Below the pieces are notes generated by a model. The model was not told where the DNA came from, ran no database searches, and was given only the letters and a program-made list of their open reading frames with translations. A DNA stretch of 64,000 nucleotides from Bacillota bacterium (GTDB lineage: Bacteria > Bacillota > Sulfobacillia > Sulfobacillales > Sulfobacillaceae): contig JAPNUO010000001.1 of NCBI GenBank assembly GCA_026627065.1, forward strand, positions 1-64,000. The letters run 5' to 3'. Shown here piece by piece: positions 32,436-41,233 of the stretch. A program made the translations under genes and the position numbers. The first letter of the stretch is position 1. Every line of letters starts with the position of its first letter.

Positions 32436-33395
32436 ATGGCGCGCGTCGATGCCTTCGTGGGCAACACCCCGCTTATTGCATTAGAACACTTGTCCAAAAC
32501 TTATCGAACGGAGGCGTGGGCGAAGCTGGAGTCGCGGAATCCCGGCGGCTCGATCAAGGATCGCACCGCATTTGCCTTGCTGGATGATGCGATTCGCCGC
32601 GGCAAAGTGCAGCCGCACACGGTGATTATTGAGGCCACGTCCGGCAATACGGGGATTGCCCTGGCAATGGCGTGCGCGGCGCGCGGGCTGAAGCTGGTGG
32701 TGTTTATGCCGGAAGGACAGAGCCTCGAGCGAAAGCAGCTCTTTTGGGCCTACGGGGCGACAGTGATCGAGACACCACAGGCGGAGGGCACGCCGGGGGC
32801 GATTCGCTATGCCAAGGCGTTGGAGCAAAAACTGGAGGGGGGCCTCATGCTGCGGCAGCATGAGAACCCGGCGAATCCGGCCATCCATGAGGCGACCACG
32901 GGACCGGAGATCTGGGAGCAGACGGCCGGCACCGTCGAGACTTTTGTGTGCGGCGTCGGCACCGGTGGGACGATCACCGGAGTGGGGCGGTTTTTAAAGC
33001 AGAAGAACCCCAGCGTGCATATCGTGGCGGTAGAGCCTGCCCAGTCGGCCGTGCTATCGGGCAAACCCGCCGGACCTCACAAGATTCAAGGCATTGGGGC
33101 CGGGTTTATTCCGGAGACGCTGGATCGCGCGGTCATCGACGAAGTCATCGATGTGCCCGACGAGGCAGCGTGGGAGGCGGCCCGCGCCGTGCCCCGCACC
33201 GAAGGCCTTCTCATCGGACTCTCCTCGGGGGCCGTGTATTGGGCGATGGAGCAGCTGTTGCAGGCTGGCCAGAAAAGGATTGTCGGCATTTTTGCCGATT
33301 CGGGAGAACGGTATCTGTCCACGGGCCTCTTTCAGCCGACCAGCGACCAGTGGCTGCGCGAACGCGTTCCGACCTTTTTTGACAACCCGCCGTAA
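32436..33395 (+). CDS. cysK: Cysteine synthase (O-acetylserine sulfhydrylase)
   Basis: The 319-residue PLP enzyme begins at ATG 32436 after TAAGGAGGT. It has GNTPLIAL, the Schiff-base lysine Lys41 in NPGGSIKDRTAF, the substrate loop EATSGNTGIALAMA and the phosphate-binding GVGTGGTITGVG. It forms cysteine from O-acetylserine and sulfide, or uses a related acyl-serine or sulfur donor. A frame open further upstream runs through the terminator and is not used. CysK and CysM cannot be separated safely from these motifs. Confidence 0.9.
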   Translation: MARVDAFVGNTPLIALEHLSKTYRTEAWAKLESRNPGGSIKDRTAFALLDDAIRRGKVQPHTVIIEATSGNTGIALAMACAARGLKLVVFMPEGQSLERKQLFWAYGATVIETPQAEGTPGAIRYAKALEQKLEGGLMLRQHENPANPAIHEATTGPEIWEQTAGTVETFVCGVGTGGTITGVGRFLKQKNPSVHIVAVEPAQSAVLSGKPAGPHKIQGIGAGFIPETLDRAVIDEVIDVPDEAAWEAARAVPRTEGLLIGLSSGAVYWAMEQLLQAGQKRIVGIFADSGERYLSTGLFQPTSDQWLRERVPTFFDNPP

Positions 33396-33418
33396 AGTCT
33401 ATATGATCAGAAAGGCTC

Positions 33419-33514
33419 GGGGGTAGGTGAAGGCTTGGTGCCTTCCTCGGACTTCAAATCCGATGGTCGGCGTTGGACGTCGACGGTGGGTTCGATTCCC
33501 ACATGCTCCCGCCA
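33419..33514 (+). tRNA. selC: tRNA-Sec (anticodon TCA)
   Basis: The 96-base sequence folds as a selenocysteine tRNA. The acceptor arm is long (33419-33426 with 33503-33510, seven pairs including two wobbles plus one mismatch). The D-stem has six pairs, GAAGGC/GCCTTC. The anticodon stem is TCGGA/TCCGA with loop CTTCAAA. The variable arm is long (GTCGGCG/CGTCGAC with a five-base loop), and the T-stem is GTGGG/CCCAC. Discriminator G and an encoded CCA end the gene. It decodes UGA as selenocysteine together with SelB and an mRNA hairpin; those genes are not in the window. Confidence 0.93.
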
Positions 33515-33522
33515 TCTTGCGG

Positions 33523-33555
33523 CTTCCTGGTTGGAAGTCGTTTTTTTTTTTTTTT
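33523..33555 (+). terminator. Rho-independent terminator of the tRNA-Sec gene
   Basis: A short CTTCC/GGAAG hairpin with a five-base loop is followed within three bases by fifteen consecutive T residues. Confidence 0.88.
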
Positions 33556-34214
33556 GTGGTTGGACGAGCGCACGTTTTGGCCTGCGCAAGCGGGAGAAGC
33601 TCGCTGCGGGGAGAGGCGGCGGAATGATTTCATGACTAGCGCCTCTCTTTAAGGGGAGGAGCGCGAAGCGGCCTGGGACCGCCGCTGTGGGGCCATTTTA
33701 GAGGAATGTGTGGCGCTCTCTCAGGATCAGGCCCAGTCCCTGCTTAGTCGCTATGCGGCTCTCGTCCAATTGATCCGTAGCCGCGACAAAGACATTCGCA
33801 TCTTCGACCCCTTCGGCCGATTTTGTGCCCCCTTTGTGTCTAGCTGCGATCTGCCAATTTGGATGGGCGACAGCGGAGCTTGCTCACTTTAGTTCCATGC
33901 GTAAGCGTCGATTAGTGGCAATGGATATGCTGGCGAGAAAGGCTGTCGCATCATGAACGATCTTCTCAGTAATGAAGTCGAGCGAGGGCCAGGGAATGTT
34001 GACCTGGCGGGCCAGGCATCCAACATTACGAAGTCTGCAGGAAATTTGTGTGCCACGCGGTCCAAAGGAGCAAGAGAAAACTGCTGTCGTAAAGTGGACT
34101 TCTTCCCCAGTGGGATACCTTGTTTCCGATGCTCGTCGCGAGGCGTCCCGTCTGCTGGGTCTGTTGCGATCATGGTCTACTAATTGACGGAAGACAATAT
34201 CCCTCCGTTGTTGA
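33556..34214 (+). other. Intergenic region with gene remnants
   Basis: About 660 bases without an intact gene. A frame open from 33653 to 33892 (containing SLLSRYAALVQLIRSRDKD) reads like a fragment of a real helical protein but has no start with a ribosome site. A second weak frame lies at 33953-34187. Both are probably relics. Confidence 0.5.
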
Positions 34215-35618
34215 TTAATGCCGAGCTAAGCGCTCGGCGAGCGAGCGGCCCGACGGTGCCCGGCCGGAGCGCGCCGCCTCGGCATCGAGCAGTCTTAACG
34301 CGCGCTGAGTGTACCGCACGCCGACAAACCGCAGAGGTTCCGGCTCCCAAAGTTGCGGCGGGCGGTTGAGCCATGGCTGAAGTGCGCGGACGAGGGGGTC
34401 GGCGTCAGACAAGCCTAAAATCAGGTGGCTCAGCAAATAGCCGGCCACGTAGCTCATGGCCACCCCTTGCCCCGTGTAGCCAAACGCCCAGCCGAGACGG
34501 GTGTCGGCATCAAACGTGATGCGGGGAATCCAGTCGCGGGGCATACCGAGCACCCCTTCCCAGGCGTAGTCGATGGCGACGTCGCCTAGTTGGGGAAACC
34601 AGTGGCGAAGCTGCTGCACCAAAAACGTGCGCGTCTCGGGCTGGACGGCGGAGCCGGGGCGGATGCGCGAACCGTATTCGTAGGGGGCACCCCGCCCGCC
34701 AAAGAGGATGCGGCCATCGGCGGTGCGGTTTAGGTAGTCCACTGTGTAGCGAAAGGAAGCGAGCCCCAGACGGCGTTTCCAGCCAATCTGCTCCCACTGG
34801 GCGGGCGTGAGCGGGGCGGTGAGGATAATGGAGGAACGCACGGGAAGGACGTACCGCCGATATTGCGGAAATTGCGAAAGGTAGGCTTCCGTGGCCAAAA
34901 TGACGGCGTCTGCGTCGAGGCTGCCCGATGGGGTCGCAAGCCGCCAGCGGCTCGCCTGCCTCAGAACCTCGGTCACCGGCGTTTCTTCAAAAATCTGACC
35001 GCCACGGCGTTCGACCGCGTGCGCCAAGCCGCGGACCAGCTTCCCGGGGTGAATGGAGGCGCAGTCGGGAGTGTAGACGGCGCCGACCGCGTGGGGAATA
35101 TTGACGCGCTGGCGCGTCTCTTCCGCAGAAAGCCACGCGAAATGATCCGACAGGCCCAGCACCGCGGCCTCGCGAAGGAGGTGGTGGGCGCTTTCCTGCT
35201 GTTCGGGCCCCATGACCACCATCAAAGCCCCAGCCTTTTCCCACTCGCAGTCAATCCCTTCACGGCGCGTGACGTTGTGAATTTGGTCAATTACCCCGAA
35301 CAGGGCGTGCTGAATAGCCTGCGCTTGTTCGGCGCCAAAACGCTCAGCCAAAACGCCATGGCTGACCGGGAGCTCTGCGGTGCACCAGCCGCCATTGCGC
35401 CCGGAGGCGCCGTATCCCGCAATGTCTTTGTCCACGACGGCCACCTTGATATCCGGCGCGTGTTGCAATAGGTGGTAGGCAGTCCAAAGGCCGGTAAATC
35501 CCGCCCCGACAATGGCCACATCAACATCGGCATGCCCAGTAAGCGAGGGCCGAGGATCCAAGGAGTCTTGGGCCGTCATGAGCCAATAACTGAGTTGTTT
35601 ATAGTCGAGACTACTCAC
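34215..35618 (-). CDS. FAD-dependent amine/amino-acid oxidoreductase (DAO family, PuuB-like)
   Basis: The protein of 467 residues has an N-terminal dinucleotide motif DVAIVGAGFTGLWTAYHL and the GYGASGRNGGWC segment found in gamma-glutamylputrescine oxidase and glycine/D-amino-acid oxidases. A C-terminal FAD-contact region GWAFGYTGQGVAMS follows. It oxidises an amine or amino acid at the cytoplasmic side with FAD; the substrate is unknown. GTG 35618 is preferred because AAAGGG lies nine bases upstream; ATG 35636 has no ribosome site. It is a solitary gene. Confidence 0.83.
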   Translation of the reverse strand: MSSLDYKQLSYWLMTAQDSLDPRPSLTGHADVDVAIVGAGFTGLWTAYHLLQHAPDIKVAVVDKDIAGYGASGRNGGWCTAELPVSHGVLAERFGAEQAQAIQHALFGVIDQIHNVTRREGIDCEWEKAGALMVVMGPEQQESAHHLLREAAVLGLSDHFAWLSAEETRQRVNIPHAVGAVYTPDCASIHPGKLVRGLAHAVERRGGQIFEETPVTEVLRQASRWRLATPSGSLDADAVILATEAYLSQFPQYRRYVLPVRSSIILTAPLTPAQWEQIGWKRRLGLASFRYTVDYLNRTADGRILFGGRGAPYEYGSRIRPGSAVQPETRTFLVQQLRHWFPQLGDVAIDYAWEGVLGMPRDWIPRITFDADTRLGWAFGYTGQGVAMSYVAGYLLSHLILGLSDADPLVRALQPWLNRPPQLWEPEPLRFVGVRYTQRALRLLDAEAARSGRAPSGRSLAERLARH

Positions 35619-36003
35619 GCTGTTCGACCCTTTCATTCTGTGCGCGTGATGAACGGAGGTTTTCCAAGGGAAGAACCTTCCCTTCGGGGGCCATCAAAAA
35701 TAGGGCAGGTTCCTGCGTCGATCATAAACCTTACCTCCGGATCCCACAATAAACCCGAAGGCGAGGGCAAGGAATTATTGCTAGCCTGCTGACGGCAATA
35801 ACGAGCCACGTGCCTTGAGAAAAACCGAGTGCCGCGCAAAGGAGAAGCTGCTGCGCAGGAGATCCCTCCAGAAACAGAACACCTCGAATTTCCATCAAAG
35901 GTGAAGTTTCATCGGTTATGGTACTGCCGATGCCGAGAGGACCTGACCCGGGGCTGGGAGAATCACTACACTAGGAGCAGAACTCTCGAAAGAACGTGAC
36001 AGC
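35619..36003 (+). other. Intergenic region between divergent genes
   Basis: No gene or clear regulatory motif is seen. The region separates the divergent FAD oxidoreductase and the small DUF6504-like gene and presumably carries both promoters. Confidence 0.5.
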
Positions 36004-36267
36004 ATGGCACAATTTATCAGTGAGCCGGTGGCCGTCCACTATGACGAACGGCATCAATTGCGCGCGTTTCAATGGCAGGGGCGTACCTTTGCCGTCGCCG
36101 AGATCTGGTCCGACGTCCGAACACCCGATTTTCGCGGGCGTTGGTGGCAGCGCCGGCATCGACGGCGGGTGGTGGTGCGAACCGAGGACAATCGGTGGTT
36201 TGAGCTTTATGTCCAGCGCCCGGGCGAGTGGGTGCTGTACCGAGAACTGGACAATCCGTTGGCATGA
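36004..36267 (+). CDS. Small DUF6504-like protein
   Basis: The 87-residue protein starts QFISEPVAVHYD, continues with a basic stretch (RGRWWQRRHRRRVVVRT) and ends RWFELYVQRPGEWVLYRELD. This is the pattern of the DUF6504 family as I remember it, small proteins often found near DNA-repair polymerase genes. No such neighbours are present here. No function is known. It lies 48 bases before the PLP enzyme gene and may be co-transcribed with it. Confidence 0.65.
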   Translation: MAQFISEPVAVHYDERHQLRAFQWQGRTFAVAEIWSDVRTPDFRGRWWQRRHRRRVVVRTEDNRWFELYVQRPGEWVLYRELDNPLA

Positions 36268-36315
36268 AGCGAGGAGCATGGAGGAACCTTGGTCCAAATG
36301 GGGAGGCAGGGGAGC

Positions 36316-37479
36316 ATGGATATCTACAGTCAGGTGGTGCAACCGTCTGAAGTCAAAATTCCCGAAAACGCGGTGCAGGATCCCATTTTTCAAACGTCAG
36401 CCTACGCGTTTCACAGCGTCCAGGAAGTCGACGAGATTATCACTGGCCGACGCTGGGGGTACACCTACACCCGTGGAGGCAACCCGAACGTGGCCGCGCT
36501 GGCCGCACTGGTTGCCCGTTTGGAAAGCGGCGAGCGCGCGGTGGTGACCGCCTCGGGCACGGCTGGCCTGTTGGCGGCGATTCTGGCACTCTGCCCCACG
36601 CCGGCGCCCTTGTATTTGGCTCGGGAAATTTACGGCGGCACCGTCGGGCTCTGCCGACGACTGCTGGAGCCTCTGGGATACTGTGTGACATGGGTGGACG
36701 CGCATGACATTTCGGCTTGCGAGGCCGCGTTTAAGGAGGGCCCAGGACTCTTGGTGGTCGAGAGCATTTCCAATCCCCTCGGGCGGGTCAGCCCTTTGGA
36801 CAGCCTAATTCCTCGGGCTCACCTGCACGGCGTCAGGGTGCTGGTGGACAATACGCTGGCGACGCCGTTTCATGCGACGCCTCTGACCTGGGGGGCGGAC
36901 GCTGTGGTGCATTCCGCCACCAAGTTTTTAAGCGGTCACAGCGACGTGGTGCTGGGGGTGGCGGTTGGCCCCGCGGAGACCATGGCGGCGGCGCAAGAAA
37001 TTGTGGATACCGCGGGGCTAACCCCGGATCCGTTTGCCGCCTGGCTGGCGCTCCGGGGTATCCGCACGCTGGCGCTCCGCATGGAGCGCCAAAGCCAAAA
37101 CGCGCTGGCGTTGGCCCAGGCGCTCGAACAGATGCCCCCCATTCGCCGCCTCTACTACCCCGGCCTTCCCTCGCATCCCGACCACCACGTCGCGCGCGCA
37201 CTATTGACTCGGGGGTATGGGCCCGTGGTGGCGATGGCGCTCCACGGCGGCATGGCGGCCGTGGAGCGGATGGTGCAACGCCTTCGCTGGGTGCGCATGG
37301 TCCCGAGCTTGGGTGATGTCACTACAACGCTTTCGCATCCCGTGGTAGCGTCCCATCGGGAACTGTCGGCCGAAGAAAAAGCCTGGGTGGGCATTGACGA
37401 GAGCGTGGTCCGCATCTCGGTGGGCATTGAGGCGGTGGACGAGGTGATTGAGGATTTTCGCCAGGCCCTAAAAGAGTGA
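36316..37479 (+). CDS. Cys/Met-metabolism PLP-dependent enzyme (cystathionine synthase/lyase or sulfhydrylase type)
   Basis: The 387-residue protein belongs to the trans-sulfuration enzyme family. Landmarks are RWGYTYTRGGNPNVAALA near the N-terminus, the cofactor-stacking segment LAREIYGGT, VDNTLATPF with the cofactor-binding Asp, and the Schiff-base lysine (about Lys203) in HSATKFLSGHSDV. Members synthesise or cleave cystathionine, or use O-acyl-homoserine with sulfide. The MetX-like product could be its substrate. ATG 36316 follows GGGGAG. Reaction specificity is not readable from the motifs. Confidence 0.87.
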   Translation: MDIYSQVVQPSEVKIPENAVQDPIFQTSAYAFHSVQEVDEIITGRRWGYTYTRGGNPNVAALAALVARLESGERAVVTASGTAGLLAAILALCPTPAPLYLAREIYGGTVGLCRRLLEPLGYCVTWVDAHDISACEAAFKEGPGLLVVESISNPLGRVSPLDSLIPRAHLHGVRVLVDNTLATPFHATPLTWGADAVVHSATKFLSGHSDVVLGVAVGPAETMAAAQEIVDTAGLTPDPFAAWLALRGIRTLALRMERQSQNALALAQALEQMPPIRRLYYPGLPSHPDHHVARALLTRGYGPVVAMALHGGMAAVERMVQRLRWVRMVPSLGDVTTTLSHPVVASHRELSAEEKAWVGIDESVVRISVGIEAVDEVIEDFRQALKE

Positions 37480-37569
37480 CTGCCTCCGGGCCACAAGGCG
37501 ATCGCTTCCCGGTGCCGAAACTCCCCCGGTAGACAAAAATTTGGTAGGATGAGACGGAGGAGGAGCACG

Positions 37570-38532
37570 ATGATTTATGTCGGGACACCGCTCGGCGAGC
37601 GGGCACAGAACGAACTCACCCAGGCGCTAGGCGCCGAGCGCGTAACCTTTGGCGCCATGCCCCGCGACGACGAACCGTTAGAAAGCTGGCCGTCGGCGCT
37701 TCGGGAGTGCGAGGTGCTGGTGACCTGGGGATCGCGCGTGACCCCCACGCTCATTCAACGCTTGGCCAACCTGCGCTGGATCCACAGCGTTTCGGCGGGC
37801 GTCGATACGGTGCCGTTCAGGCTTTTGCGCGAGCGGCACATCTCCTTGTCCAATTCCCGGGGCATGCATGGGCGCCCGATGGCGGAGCAGATCCTCGGCA
37901 CCATGATAGCCTACTCGCGCGGCCTCTACGTGTTCTGGCAGAACCAGCGGGAGCAGCGCTGGGAGCGAGGTTACCCCGTAGATGAGCTGACGGGCAAGAC
38001 CCTTTGCATCGTCGGCGCCGGGTCCATCGGCCAAGAAGTGGCGCGCAAGGCGCGGGCGTTTGACATGCGGGTCATCGGCGTCAGAACGCGTCCTGAGATG
38101 AAGCCCGACTTTGACGCCATGTACGCCATGGATGACTTGAACCAAGCCCTCGCGGAAGCCGATTTTGTGGTGGTTTTGACCCCACTGACGCCCAAGACGC
38201 ACCACTTGATTGGGTCGCCGCAATTCGCGTCCATGAAGCCGACGGCCATTTTGCTCAATTACGCCCGCGGGCCGGTGGTGGATGAAGCGGCCCTCATCGA
38301 GGCCTTAAAGGCCCGCCGGATCCGCGGCGCCGGCCTTGACGTCTTTGATCGCGAGCCCCTGCCGCCTGATCATCCGCTCTGGACACTGGACGGTGTCCTG
38401 ATCACGCCGCACACGGGCGGGTGGTCGCCACATCACGATGAGCGCGAGGTCGCGCTCTTTTTGGCAAACTGGTCGGCATACCAGCGCGGCGAACCACTCC
38501 CCAACGCCGTCGATTTGGACCGTCAATATTGA
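37570..38532 (+). CDS. D-2-hydroxyacid dehydrogenase family protein
   Basis: The 320-residue protein has the two-domain NAD-dependent fold: CIVGAGSIGQEVARKA binds the cofactor, and the catalytic triad is present as Arg in NYARGPVVDE, Glu in DVFDREPLP and His in ITPHTGGW. It reduces a 2-oxo acid to the D-2-hydroxy acid or the reverse. ATG 37570 follows ACGGAGGAGG. The exact substrate (glyoxylate, hydroxypyruvate, phosphoglycerate or other) is not determined. Confidence 0.88.
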   Translation: MIYVGTPLGERAQNELTQALGAERVTFGAMPRDDEPLESWPSALRECEVLVTWGSRVTPTLIQRLANLRWIHSVSAGVDTVPFRLLRERHISLSNSRGMHGRPMAEQILGTMIAYSRGLYVFWQNQREQRWERGYPVDELTGKTLCIVGAGSIGQEVARKARAFDMRVIGVRTRPEMKPDFDAMYAMDDLNQALAEADFVVVLTPLTPKTHHLIGSPQFASMKPTAILLNYARGPVVDEAALIEALKARRIRGAGLDVFDREPLPPDHPLWTLDGVLITPHTGGWSPHHDEREVALFLANWSAYQRGEPLPNAVDLDRQY

Positions 38533-38743
38533 TCGCGCAATCCTAGAGAATCGCTGTCCCCAGCATTTGAACCTGCCGGCAGCCGGCTGCAGGGAACCGG
38601 TGCGCCAGGCCGCGGCATCTTCGGCGATTTTGCAAAAACGGCGGGTTGGTAACTTTTTTGTAATATCCTCGGTTGATAATAATGAAAGACGCTTTCTGTG
38701 GGAGGCCTGTCCCACTGAAGCTGGTCCAAAGGGGGTATTAACC

Positions 38744-38968
38744 ATGTTGGAGCAACAGGAAAGCCAGACCCCGCCAGAGCTCAACGCGACGCCTTATATG
38801 ATGCCGATCCGGGTGGTGACCCATTACTGTCGGCAGTGCGGACAGCCTTTTCCTTATCATTACGACGTCTTTTACGATCCCGAGCATTTGCTCGACATTG
38901 ACTTTATCTGCCGGTCCTGTCTGGGAAGTTTTGTCCGCGCTTTCGAAGACGCTCACCGTCATCCGTAA
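38744..38968 (+). CDS. Small zinc-ribbon-like protein
   Basis: This 74-residue protein starts at ATG 38744 after AAAGGGGG. It has two CxxC pairs, CRQCGQPF at about residues 29-36 and CRSC at about 58-61, spaced as in a zinc ribbon, with aromatic-rich sequence between. It probably binds zinc and may contact nucleic acid or a protein partner. No family is recognised. It lies alone between the dehydrogenase and an acetyltransferase gene. Confidence 0.75.
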   Translation: MLEQQESQTPPELNATPYMMPIRVVTHYCRQCGQPFPYHYDVFYDPEHLLDIDFICRSCLGSFVRAFEDAHRHP

Positions 38969-39102
38969 GCGTTGAGAGGAAGCGGACGCTGAGGCGTCAA
39001 GACGGCGCGGGTGGCAGCGGTCCCGCCCGCGGCGCCGTTGACGCTCGAGAAGGGACAGCGGCACGCACCGCCATTTTTATTTCTATCGAGGAGCTTCTCT
39101 CC

Positions 39103-39666
39103 ATGTTCATCTATCCCGTCAACGAGACGATTCAATTGCAACTCTTGACATTGAAAGATGCCGATGCGGTGTTTCAGCTCACGGACCATTCCCGCCAGTA
39201 TCTTCGCGAGTGGCTCCCGTGGGTGGATTCGACAAAAAGCGTGGAAGATACGCGGCGATTTATTCAATTTTCCCTCAACCAATTTGCGGCCAACAACGGA
39301 TTTCAGGCGGGCGTCCGCTATCAGGGAGAGTTGGTGGGATGTCTCGGCTTGCACGGCATTGATTGGACGCACCGGCTGACCAGCTTGGGCTACTGGCTAG
39401 GCGAACCCTATCAGGGCCGCGGGATTATGACCGCGGCGGTCCGGGCAGCTGTAACCATCGCTTTTCAAGAATACCAGTTGAACCGCGTGGAGATCCGGGC
39501 GGCGGTGGGCAATCGCAAAAGCCGAGCGATTGCCGAGCGCCTTGGCTTTTTGGCGGAAGGGTGTGTGCGCCAAGCGGAGTGGCTTGGCGATCGGTACGTC
39601 GACCATATCGTGTACGGCATGCTGCGGGAGGAGTGGCCGCCCGATCTGACCCGGGAGCGATTTTAG
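39103..39666 (+). CDS. RimJ/RimL-type GNAT acetyltransferase
   Basis: The 187-residue protein has the RimL/YdaF layout: QYLREWLPWVDSTKSVEDT near the N-terminus, YWLGEPYQGRGIMTAAV as the acetyl-CoA loop, and NRVEIRAAVGNRKSRAIAERLGF as the C-terminal helix. Members acetylate the N-terminal residue of ribosomal proteins or small amines. GAGGAGC precedes the ATG. It is followed by a strong hairpin. Confidence 0.9.
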   Translation: MFIYPVNETIQLQLLTLKDADAVFQLTDHSRQYLREWLPWVDSTKSVEDTRRFIQFSLNQFAANNGFQAGVRYQGELVGCLGLHGIDWTHRLTSLGYWLGEPYQGRGIMTAAVRAAVTIAFQEYQLNRVEIRAAVGNRKSRAIAERLGFLAEGCVRQAEWLGDRYVDHIVYGMLREEWPPDLTRERF

Positions 39667-39681
39667 CCCAGCCAAAACGCG

Positions 39682-39708
39682 GAGCGCGCTCTTTCGGCGA
39701 GCGCGCTC
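39682..39708 (+). terminator. Hairpin between convergent genes
   Basis: GAGCGCGCTC occurs twice, 7 bases apart, and pairs as a 10-bp stem (each arm is itself palindromic). It sits after the acetyltransferase stop and before the 3' end of the convergent acyltransferase gene. No strong T tract follows. Confidence 0.65.
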
Positions 39709-39740
39709 GATCATCGCGGTCGATGAGGCATGACAGCGAT

Positions 39741-41111
39741 TTAGGCGCCGTCGGACGACTGCCGCGCCTCGCGGCGAGCGTCAGCCTGCGCCTGTTGCCG
39801 GTGAACTTCCCAAGCCGACAAGATTTCTGTGAATTGGTTAGCGTAATAAGCCAAAAGGTCTGGGACATGCGGAAAGCGCTTGTCCTGGATCGGCAGCCCC
39901 TGGGCTGCCTTCTTGATGAGCCAGTGGCCCCGCTGTTTCAAGAGGCGCAAAGGGTTGCGCCGGAGGTTGGCTGCCACCACCGCCTCGGCCGGCAGGTGGT
40001 GGTAGGCGTCGAGCGCCAGAGAGATCAGGCGGTCGGCAGTGCGGTGGGTCGTGGAAAACCAGGCATGGGCGAGCAGGTGGCTGGCGGTGATTGGGCGCAG
40101 GCGGGCGACTGAGCCTTCCACGGCCGTGAGGTCGGTTAATGGGGTCAGCACCGTCCAGAGGTGGAGGCGTCCCCGGCGCATGAGATCGTAACTGGTGGCC
40201 GCGGCGACGACCGTGCCCTGATAATGGTCGATGAGCAGCGACCAGCTAGCACGAAATCGGGTCAGCCGACCGTCCGTGGTGAGCCGCCCTTCCGGGGTGG
40301 TATAGATCGCCAGACCCCGGTCGGCCGCATCGCGCAGCACCGCCATTTGGGTCTCCACCACGTCCCGCGTGTGAAGTCGCACCCATTCGCGGTAGGGATC
40401 CTTTAACACCCGCAGCGTGTGCCGCTCATGCGCCCACGCCCATCCGCGGCGCGACCAGAGGTAGCGAAGCGTCTTGGCCTGGGCTTGGTGAGGTATGGCG
40501 TCGTCTCGAAAGACCGACAGCAGCGGCTGATCGCCCCAGGTTTGATAAATAAGGTAGGCCCAACTCTTCAAGCTGTGCGAGAGGGGCGCATCTTCAATGG
40601 GCCGCACGCCAATGGCCCAGAGGATCGAGGACAAGTTCACACTGGCCAGCCACTGCCCAATGGCGGGCGGCATGCGCTCGGCCAAAAACCCGGGTTCAAA
40701 GAGGCGCGCTGACCCGGAGGAGATGAGGGGATGGCGAAGGCCTCGAGCGAGGGCCAACGTGACCGGCAGGACCATGCTGTCGGCGTCATGGGCATGATTA
40801 GCGACGATGATGACCGGACCTTGAGGCAGACGCCCCATCAGATGAATGCGAAACCGTCCCCACGTGATCGTCTTGAGGACCAGCGCCACCACCGCGACCA
40901 GGGGGATAGACCAGTCCCGGCGGGCCCGCGCGCCAGGCCGGGGCGGCGTGACGGCGGCCAGGCCGACGAGAACAATGAGCCCGGCCCCGTACGACGTGTG
41001 TCCGAGCAGGGCAAAGCCCAAGGCCACCAAGGAGGCTTCCGTGGTGGCGCGAAAGACAGGGAAATCTCGACCGCGACGGACAGACCTGAGCACCGGCTTC
41101 GTGAATCTCAC
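39741..41111 (-). CDS. PlsC-like acyltransferase with N-terminal membrane segments
   Basis: The protein of up to 456 residues has two hydrophobic segments near the N-terminus and then a glycerolphosphate-acyltransferase core. The core has VANHAHDADSMV (the NHx4D motif), a central region, and YTTPEGRLTTDG, a version of the third acyltransferase motif. The C-terminal 150 residues are not typical of PlsC. It is longer than the roughly 240 residues of ordinary lysophosphatidate acyltransferases. The start is uncertain: GTG 41111 overlaps its own ribosome-like AAGGAG, and no better start is obvious. It diverges from the hopanoid operon. Confidence 0.72.
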   Translation of the reverse strand: MRFTKPVLRSVRRGRDFPVFRATTEASLVALGFALLGHTSYGAGLIVLVGLAAVTPPRPGARARRDWSIPLVAVVALVLKTITWGRFRIHLMGRLPQGPVIIVANHAHDADSMVLPVTLALARGLRHPLISSGSARLFEPGFLAERMPPAIGQWLASVNLSSILWAIGVRPIEDAPLSHSLKSWAYLIYQTWGDQPLLSVFRDDAIPHQAQAKTLRYLWSRRGWAWAHERHTLRVLKDPYREWVRLHTRDVVETQMAVLRDAADRGLAIYTTPEGRLTTDGRLTRFRASWSLLIDHYQGTVVAAATSYDLMRRGRLHLWTVLTPLTDLTAVEGSVARLRPITASHLLAHAWFSTTHRTADRLISLALDAYHHLPAEAVVAANLRRNPLRLLKQRGHWLIKKAAQGLPIQDKRFPHVPDLLAYYANQFTEILSAWEVHRQQAQADARREARQSSDGA

Positions 41112-41233
41112 TCCTTATCTACACGACAATTGTCGACAGTGTTAACATTATTATAGAAGGCTACGGCATAACATTTCCAGAAAGCCTTCGTGCTAACGCA
41201 CTGAAAATTGCACTGATAAAGGATATATCGCTC
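41112..41233 (+). promoter_or_regulatory. Divergent promoter region upstream of the hopanoid operon
   Basis: The 122-base gap contains the perfect 12-bp palindrome CGACAATTGTCG (41124-41135), partly overlapping a TTGTCG that could be a -35, followed by the AT-rich GTTAACATTATTATAG. Both the acyltransferase gene (minus) and fni (plus) probably start transcription here. Confidence 0.5.
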
